From assembly GCA_030263275.1 (NCBI GenBank), contig SZOR01000005.1:1-64000 (forward strand): a stretch of DNA of 64,000 nucleotides, read 5' to 3'. The stretch is from DSNY01 sp016861185. GTDB lineage: Bacteria > Pseudomonadota > Gammaproteobacteria > Burkholderiales > Burkholderiaceae_F. A program made the translations under genes and the position numbers. This document shows positions 59,635 to 64,000 of the stretch, in pieces (position 1 is the stretch's first letter; each line of letters begins with the position of its first letter). Under the pieces are notes generated by a model. That model was not told where the DNA came from and did not search any database. It was given only the letters and a program-made list of their open reading frames with translations.

Positions 59635-60084
59635 ATGCGCGCAGTTGCGTTGCTGGGAGCAATCCTGATGACGACTTCGATTCATGCGGCGCCGGCCGAC
59701 GAGGTGATGGCCGCCGATCGCGCCTTCGCCGCGGCAGCGAAGGCGCGTGGCGTCCAGTCCGCGTTCGTCGAGTTCGCGGCGCCCGACGCGGTGCTGTTTC
59801 GCGCAGGCATCGGCCCGTTGCGCGGGCACAAGGCGATCGCCGCCGCCTTCGAAGGGCAGGCATTTTCGCTCGAGTGGGAACCGGAGTCGGCCGACGTCGC
59901 GGCGAGCGGAGATCTCGCGTGGAGCTGGGGCTATGCGCGCTGGACCGCGCAGGACGGCAGCGGCAGAACGGGCACGTCGAACTACGTGTCGATCTGGCGC
60001 CGGCAGTCCGGCGGCGCCTGGAAGTGGATCGTCGACATCGGCGTGCCGGCGCCGCCGAAGCCCGCACCCGCGAAAGCCGATTGA
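59635..60084 (+). CDS. Exported SnoaL/DUF4440-like (NTF2-fold) protein
   Basis: A 149-residue protein with a signal peptide (ALLGAILMTTSIHAAPA) and an NTF2-fold domain: EVMAADRAFAAAAKARG, PLRGHKAIAAAFEG and TSNYVSIWRRQSGGAWKWIVDIG. These are typical of DUF4440/SnoaL-like ligand-binding proteins. Function unknown. ATG follows GAGGAGCGGAAG; 95 bp after the radical SAM gene. Confidence 0.8.
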   Translation: MRAVALLGAILMTTSIHAAPADEVMAADRAFAAAAKARGVQSAFVEFAAPDAVLFRAGIGPLRGHKAIAAAFEGQAFSLEWEPESADVAASGDLAWSWGYARWTAQDGSGRTGTSNYVSIWRRQSGGAWKWIVDIGVPAPPKPAPAKAD

Positions 60085-60147
60085 GCCGGCGTCGCGGGAG
60101 TGCAACTCGTTCGACCGCGACGCCGTAGCCGCGCTAGTCTTTCTTGC

Positions 60148-60909
60148 ATGGCGTGGCAACCCGTCGAAACGGTCCCGATCGATCTCGGCACCGGCATCGC
60201 GCCGGACCGGGCGCAAGCGATTGCCGCGGCGTTGACGCGGCGCGTGCTGCCGCTGCTGCGCCGCTACGACGGCCGTCCCGAGCCGCTCGCCAGCGCGGCG
60301 CTGTTTCGCGCCGACGGCCGCTGGCTGCTGCTCACCTGCCGGCATCTTTTCGAAACGGGCGCCGCACTCGGCGATCTGGGCGTGCCGCTCGGCACGAGCG
60401 GGCGCATCTTCTGGCTGCGCAACGCGGCGCCGCGCGTGATCGAGCATCCGACGCGCGATCTCGCCTTCATCGTGATCGGCGATGCCGCTGTCGCGGAGGA
60501 ACTCGCGCGTCACTGGCGGCCCGCGCTGCTCGCGCCCGAGGCGGTCGCGGCGGGCGGTGAACTGTTCGTCGTCGCCGGCTACCCGTACGCGCAGACGCGG
60601 CGCGAGAACGCGATCGTCTACGCGCGGCCGGTCGTGCTGTTCACGCGCGCGCAACAGGCCGGCGCCGAAGAGCTGCGCGCGGCCTACGCGCGGATCGCGC
60701 GGCGGCTCGACGGTATCGACATCCACACGCCGCCGCTCGACGGCGTGTCCGGCGCGACGTGCTGGGCCGTGTCCGCCGCCGGCGACGACTGCGACGCCTG
60801 CATCCTGCGCCCGGCCGGCGTCCAGGTCGCCTTCACGCACAGCCGCGAGATCCGCGCCGAAGCGCTCGCCGCGGCGCGCGAGATGTTCGAGCGGTTGCGC
60901 GCCTCGTAG
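60148..60909 (+). CDS. Trypsin-like serine protease-fold protein
   Basis: A 253-residue protein without a signal peptide. It carries a chymotrypsin-type triad in order: His66 (TCRHLFE), Asp104 (HPTRDLAFIVI) and Ser201 in GVSGATCW. The GxSG context and spacing fit a trypsin-like peptidase_S1/S7 fold, but it could be a non-secreted or inactive relative. No neighbours explain its role. Convergent with the HNH gene, 4 bp apart. Confidence 0.6.
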   Translation: MAWQPVETVPIDLGTGIAPDRAQAIAAALTRRVLPLLRRYDGRPEPLASAALFRADGRWLLLTCRHLFETGAALGDLGVPLGTSGRIFWLRNAAPRVIEHPTRDLAFIVIGDAAVAEELARHWRPALLAPEAVAAGGELFVVAGYPYAQTRRENAIVYARPVVLFTRAQQAGAEELRAAYARIARRLDGIDIHTPPLDGVSGATCWAVSAAGDDCDACILRPAGVQVAFTHSREIRAEALAAAREMFERLRAS

Positions 60910-60913
60910 CGCC

Positions 60914-61495
60914 TTACGCGTGCGCCCAGCGCGAGTACTTGGGCAGCGTGGCCTGCAGGAAGGCCATCTGGTCGGCGAGGATGCGCCGGTTGCTGAGGAT
61001 GAAACCTTCGTTGCGGCAGACCGCGTAGGGCACGTACAGCAGCGGCATCCTTGCCTGTTCGGGCGTGCGGTTACCCTTGCGCGTGTTGCACGAGCGGCAG
61101 GCGGTCACGACGTTGGTCCACTGGTGTAGCCCGCCGCGCGATACCGGCACGATGTGCTCGACCGTCAGCTCGCTCTCGTGGAACTGGTCGCCGCAATAGG
61201 CGCAGATCTGACGGTCGCGGATGAACAGGCGGTGCTTGGTGAGTCCGACGTGCGCGTGCCCGCTCGGGATGCGGTGCCGGCCGCGGATCATCACGATCGA
61301 GCTGGTGACGAATTCGGAGCGCTGCCCCGATTCCTCCTGCACGCCGCCGCACATCGAGAAGAGGTTCTCGCCGAGGTCGGTCAGTACCTTGCCCGACGCG
61401 TAGTAGCGCGCGGCGCGCGCCAGGACCGCCCAGCGGACCGGTTGGCCGTGGGAGTCGACGATCAGGATCCTTGGCGCAGACTCCGAGGTTTGCAT
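60914..61495 (-). CDS. HNH endonuclease-family protein
   Basis: A 193-residue protein with a zinc-binding HNH module: CAYCG, VEHIVPVSRGG and WTNVVTACRSCNTRKGNRTPEQA. The N-terminal part (ILIVDSHGQPVRWAVLARAARYYASGKV) is the conserved companion region of a chromosomal HNH family present in most beta/gammaproteobacteria. Its role is not defined. I prefer the ATG at 61495 (MQTSESAPRILIVD); an in-frame ATG 12 codons upstream is possible. No strong ribosome site. Confidence 0.85.
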   Translation of the reverse strand: MQTSESAPRILIVDSHGQPVRWAVLARAARYYASGKVLTDLGENLFSMCGGVQEESGQRSEFVTSSIVMIRGRHRIPSGHAHVGLTKHRLFIRDRQICAYCGDQFHESELTVEHIVPVSRGGLHQWTNVVTACRSCNTRKGNRTPEQARMPLLYVPYAVCRNEGFILSNRRILADQMAFLQATLPKYSRWAHA

Positions 61496-61684
61496 GACGG
61501 CAAGTGTGCCACGCCAGTTCGCCCTTTGCATGAGCTCCCCGGCCTAACGGGTTGTCGGCAAAGGCGGTGCACCGCGGCCCGGACGGCGCGGCGTGATGGT
61601 CGGGTCAAGCGGGCGGATGGCGGCGGGGAAGGGTGCCCCGGGGCGGGAATCCCGCAGCGCCTGCCGGGTCGCTTCGGCAGCGGG

Positions 61685-61948
61685 TCAGATCGGCAGCCAG
61701 CAAGCGGCCGAATAGGTTTCGCGAGCGCCCTTGTCCGTCACCACGACGACCCGCGGCGGGTGGTCGTCGCGGTCGATCCAGAGCCGGCCGGCATCGCCGG
61801 TCGCGGCGTGGTGGACCGCATCGCCTTCGCGCAGACCCGCGCGCGCCAGTTCGCGCATCAGCGCCAGCACGTCGCGCTCATGCGCAATGCGATCCAGCTT
61901 GTTCTGCAGCGACAGCGCGGGTGAGTTCGGAAGTGTGTCGTGCTCCAT
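61685..61948 (-). CDS. Small hypothetical protein
   Basis: An 87-residue soluble protein: a helix (LQNKLDRIAHERDVLALMRELARAGL) and a strand-rich end (GRLWIDRDDHPPRVVVVTDKGARETYSAACW). I do not recognise it. The start MEHDTLPNSP is the best in frame. Codon usage resembles the core genes. The 188 bp between it and the HNH start holds nothing evident. Confidence 0.5.
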   Translation of the reverse strand: MEHDTLPNSPALSLQNKLDRIAHERDVLALMRELARAGLREGDAVHHAATGDAGRLWIDRDDHPPRVVVVTDKGARETYSAACWLPI

Positions 61949-62133
61949 GTCGCGCAACGCGAAGCGATTCGTCGGCTGCGCATTCTCGCCCGCCGTCCAT
62001 CGCGGGCAATCCGGTGTTTCCCGACGAGGATTACCCCAGATCAATCCGCTGCGGCGCGTGCGGCGTAGCGTGCCGATGGCCGGCATGGAGCGAGCCGGCA
62101 ACGAACGACGACGACTGCGTGGAGGAAATGACG

Positions 62134-62571
62134 ATGAGCAAGTGGCTGCAGACCGCATTGGCGGCGCTGTCGATCCTGCTGGCCGCCGGTTGCGCGACGG
62201 TACCGATGGCGCCGCCGGAGGCCGACGCGAAGGCCAAGACCTTCGCCGTGGAGCCCGGCAAGGCCAACATCTACGTGTACCGCAACGAGTCCTTCGGCGG
62301 CGCGATCACGATGACCGTGGCGCTGAACGGCAAGTTGATGGGCCAGACCGGTCCGCAGACCTATTTCTTCTGGCAGGTCGATCCGGGCAAGTACGAGATC
62401 CAGTCGATCGCCGAAAACACGTCGACGGTCGCGCTCGACGTGCAGGCGGGCAAGAACTACTTCGTCTGGCAGGAAGTGAAAATGGGCCTGTGGATGGCGC
62501 GCTCGGCGCTGCAGATCGTCGACGAGGCGACCGGGCGCAAAGGCGTCGGGGAGTGCAAGCGCATCCAGTAG
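62134..62571 (+). CDS. DUF2846-like lipoprotein
   Basis: A 145-residue lipoprotein: lipobox LLAAGC (Cys20), then a DUF2846-like domain with KANIYVYRNESFGGAITMTVALNG, TYFFWQVDPGKYEIQS and AGKNYFVWQEVKMGLW. Envelope-located, function unknown. GGAGGA at 62121-62126 supports the ATG at 62134. Confidence 0.82.
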   Translation: MSKWLQTALAALSILLAAGCATVPMAPPEADAKAKTFAVEPGKANIYVYRNESFGGAITMTVALNGKLMGQTGPQTYFFWQVDPGKYEIQSIAENTSTVALDVQAGKNYFVWQEVKMGLWMARSALQIVDEATGRKGVGECKRIQ

Positions 62572-62602
62572 CGCGTAGCCGCCGCGCGCGGCGAACGGCC
62601 TC

Positions 62603-63097
62603 TCAGCGGTCGCGGTCCGATCCGTTCCGCAGGAAGCGCGGATCCGGGCCCGACTCGACCTTGCGCACGATGCCGTTCTTGTCGAAGTACACGGCCATCT
62701 CCGAGTTCCACGCGCCGTTTTCCTTGTACGGATACATCCAGGCGGTCAGGCCCGACAGCGGATACGGCCGCTCGTCGAACGGGATGCCGAACTCGCGCAG
62801 CACGACCGCGCGATCGTCGACGCCGACCCGCAGGCGCGCGAACTTCTCGTAGGTCAGCACCTGCTCGACGCGTTGCACGCGGCCGCCCGCGTCGACGTCG
62901 ACCATGTACTTCGTCTGCTGAAACGGCCCCGTCAGGTATTCGAGCCGCTTCGCCCCGGCGTCGAGCGCGTGCTCCGCGGTCGGGCGCCCGAACTGCGCGC
63001 GCAACTGCGCCTCGGAGGTCCCCGGCGCGACCGCGCCGGGCGCCGCACAGCCCGCAATCGCTGCAACACAGGCGGCGCAAATCAGCGAGCGGAACAT
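62603..63097 (-). CDS. Lipoprotein of unknown function (SmpA/BamE-like repeat)
   Basis: A 164-residue lipoprotein with lipobox IAGC. Two short repeats of the form 'f G.P' (RAQFGRPTAEHAL; REFGIPFDERPYPL) and AWMYPYKENGAWNSEMAVYFDKNGIVRKV recall the SmpA/OmlA (BamE) fold. Probably an outer-membrane-attached accessory protein. Divergent from the SRPBCC gene at 63150. Confidence 0.7.
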   Translation of the reverse strand: MFRSLICAACVAAIAGCAAPGAVAPGTSEAQLRAQFGRPTAEHALDAGAKRLEYLTGPFQQTKYMVDVDAGGRVQRVEQVLTYEKFARLRVGVDDRAVVLREFGIPFDERPYPLSGLTAWMYPYKENGAWNSEMAVYFDKNGIVRKVESGPDPRFLRNGSDRDR

Positions 63098-63149
63098 GTG
63101 TATTCGGTGGCAAGATTCGGCGCCTTCATCATAGTGAGGGGAGACGACG

Positions 63150-63680
63150 ATGAAATGGCTGATTCGCGTCGTGCTGGCCTTGGTCGTGCTGGCGCTCGCC
63201 TTCGTCGGCATCGGTTTCCTGCTGCCGTCGCAATTCCATGTCGAGCGCAGTGTCGTGATTAACGCGCCGGCGGAAAAGGTCTATGCGCTGATTGCCGATC
63301 CGCGCGAATGGAAGCGCTGGACGGTTTGGAACCAGCGTGATCCGGCGATGAAGATCGAGTACGCGGGCCCGCCCTCGGGCGTCGGCGCCAAGTGGTCCTG
63401 GCAGAGCAAGACGGAGGGCAACGGCGAGATGGAATTCACCGAAGCGACGCCGCCGGACCGGCTCGGCTACCGGCTGAGCTTTCCGGAGTTCGGCATGCTG
63501 TCGAAGGGCCTGCTGCGCGTCGTGCCGGACGGCGCGGGGGTGCGGGTGTCCTGGTCCAACGAAGGGGACATGGGCTCGAACCCGCTGAATCGCTGGTTCG
63601 GCCTGATGATGGATCGGCTGGTCGGCCCGGACTTCGAGGGCGGGCTGGCGAACCTGAAGCGGCTCGCCGAGTCGTCGTAG
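63150..63680 (+). CDS. SRPBCC-family membrane-anchored protein
   Basis: A 176-residue protein with an N-terminal transmembrane or signal segment (residues 4-25) and a polyketide-cyclase-like SRPBCC domain: VINAPAEKVYALIADPREWKRWTVWNQRDP and YRLSFPEFGMLSKGLLRVVPDGAGVRVSWSNEGDMGSNPLNRWF. Ligand unknown. ATG follows GGGGAGACGACG. Confidence 0.82.
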   Translation: MKWLIRVVLALVVLALAFVGIGFLLPSQFHVERSVVINAPAEKVYALIADPREWKRWTVWNQRDPAMKIEYAGPPSGVGAKWSWQSKTEGNGEMEFTEATPPDRLGYRLSFPEFGMLSKGLLRVVPDGAGVRVSWSNEGDMGSNPLNRWFGLMMDRLVGPDFEGGLANLKRLAESS

Positions 63681-63940
63681 GCGCGCAGGATCGCCACTGA
63701 GTGGCGTCCCGCGCGCTTCGGGCCGGTCGCCGACCCGAGGAGAGGGAGGTACTGCGTCGAACTCGCGCGCTTGCGCGGGTAGTTGACCCAGATGACCTGG
63801 GTGCCGAAGCGCTTGGCCGCGCCCTCGACCGCGGCCACGTAGGCTTCGTCGATGTCGTCCTGCCCGGTAGAGCCGCCTCCGATGACGGCGCAACCGGTGG
63901 CGAGCGCGGTCGCCGCGAGCAGCAGAAGGATCCGTTTCAT
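63467..63940 (-). CDS. Small lipoprotein, C-terminal part doubtful
   Basis: The N-terminal ~60 residues are a credible lipoprotein: signal peptide and lipobox (LLLLAATALATGC, Cys17), then DDIDEAYVAAVEGAAKRFGTQVIWVNYPRKR. After about residue 60 the frame becomes Ser/Arg-rich and runs for about 210 bases antisense to the SRPBCC gene. A frameshift or lost stop codon near 63755 is likely, and the true protein is probably 60-80 residues. The ATG at 63940 follows GAGGAGGACGCG. Confidence 0.55.
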   Translation of the reverse strand: MKRILLLLAATALATGCAVIGGGSTGQDDIDEAYVAAVEGAAKRFGTQVIWVNYPRKRASSTQYLPLLGSATGPKRAGRHSVAILRAYDDSASRFRFASPPSKSGPTSRSIIRPNQRFSGFEPMSPSLDQDTRTPAPSGTTRSRPFDSMPNSGKLSR

Positions 63941-64000
63941 CGCGTCCTCCTCGAGCGTGCCGGCCGCGCGCGGGCGCGACTCGGTCTTTACCAATTCTCG

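Overview
The window is GC-rich chromosomal DNA from a betaproteobacterium, most likely a member of the Burkholderiales. This rests on very high third-position GC, a PEP-CTERM protein with a sigma-54 promoter, an AlaKLys-rich SWIB protein, and the gene order fmdB - DUF502 - aspS - nudB - EEP nuclease - clsB, which is typical of that class. I see no rRNA or tRNA genes, CRISPR array, integrase or intact insertion sequence. Species assignment is not possible from the sequence alone.

Layout. 1-7.0 kb: 68-bp tandem hairpin repeats, a 2-aminoethylphosphonate aminotransferase (phnW), a PEP-CTERM exported protein, an EamA exporter with a LuxR-type regulator, a VOC protein and a membrane M48 metalloprotease. 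7.0-16.1 kb: an accessory island. It holds relics of a type I restriction system, a 183-bp duplicated piece of the M48 gene, a PD-(D/E)XK-like protein, an exported Clp/crotonase-fold protein, a DUF262 (GmrSD-like) protein, an AbiEi/AbiEii pair, a DUF4143 ATPase, a broken second DUF4143 ATPase and a FitAB toxin-antitoxin pair. Four of these units are followed by copies of the same short repeat (TCAGCCG core; paired cores are 23 bp apart), which suggests a cassette-like array.

16.1-31.9 kb: YidB/DUF3597 proteins, an exported LVIVD-repeat protein, a HigBA pair lying between two ~115-bp copies of the 3' end of ald (alanine dehydrogenase), an MFS drug exporter, a LysR regulator divergent from an OYE-EamA-pirin operon, a dimethylglycine/sarcosine dehydrogenase-like flavoprotein, a second EF-G and a membrane protein. 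32.2-43.1 kb: a 1121-residue fusion of a multicopper oxidase with a galactose-oxidase-like copper-radical domain that lacks the crosslinking Cys, then a six-gene minus-strand operon (GS-like ligase, peptide-type binding protein, Fe-alcohol dehydrogenase, PuuD-like hydrolase, crotonase, aldehyde dehydrogenase) that fits a gamma-glutamylated amino-alcohol or amine catabolic route.

43.3-52.7 kb: the aspS housekeeping cluster, with extra envelope proteins and a MITE-like inverted-repeat element. 52.8-64 kb: an orphan DUF4255 (contractile-injection Pvc16-like) protein, a SWIB/histone-H1-like DNA-binding protein, a translationally coupled trio (beta-CASP RNase-like, NMP/thymidine phosphorylase, PRPP-synthetase-like) that looks like an RNA/nucleotide salvage module, a B12-binding radical SAM enzyme, a trypsin-like protein, an HNH nuclease and several small lipoproteins.

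The items most worth follow-up are the copper-oxidase fusion, the repeat-bounded defence/TA cassette array, the higBA insertion that rebuilds the ald 3' end, the RNA-salvage trio and the orphan DUF4255 gene.
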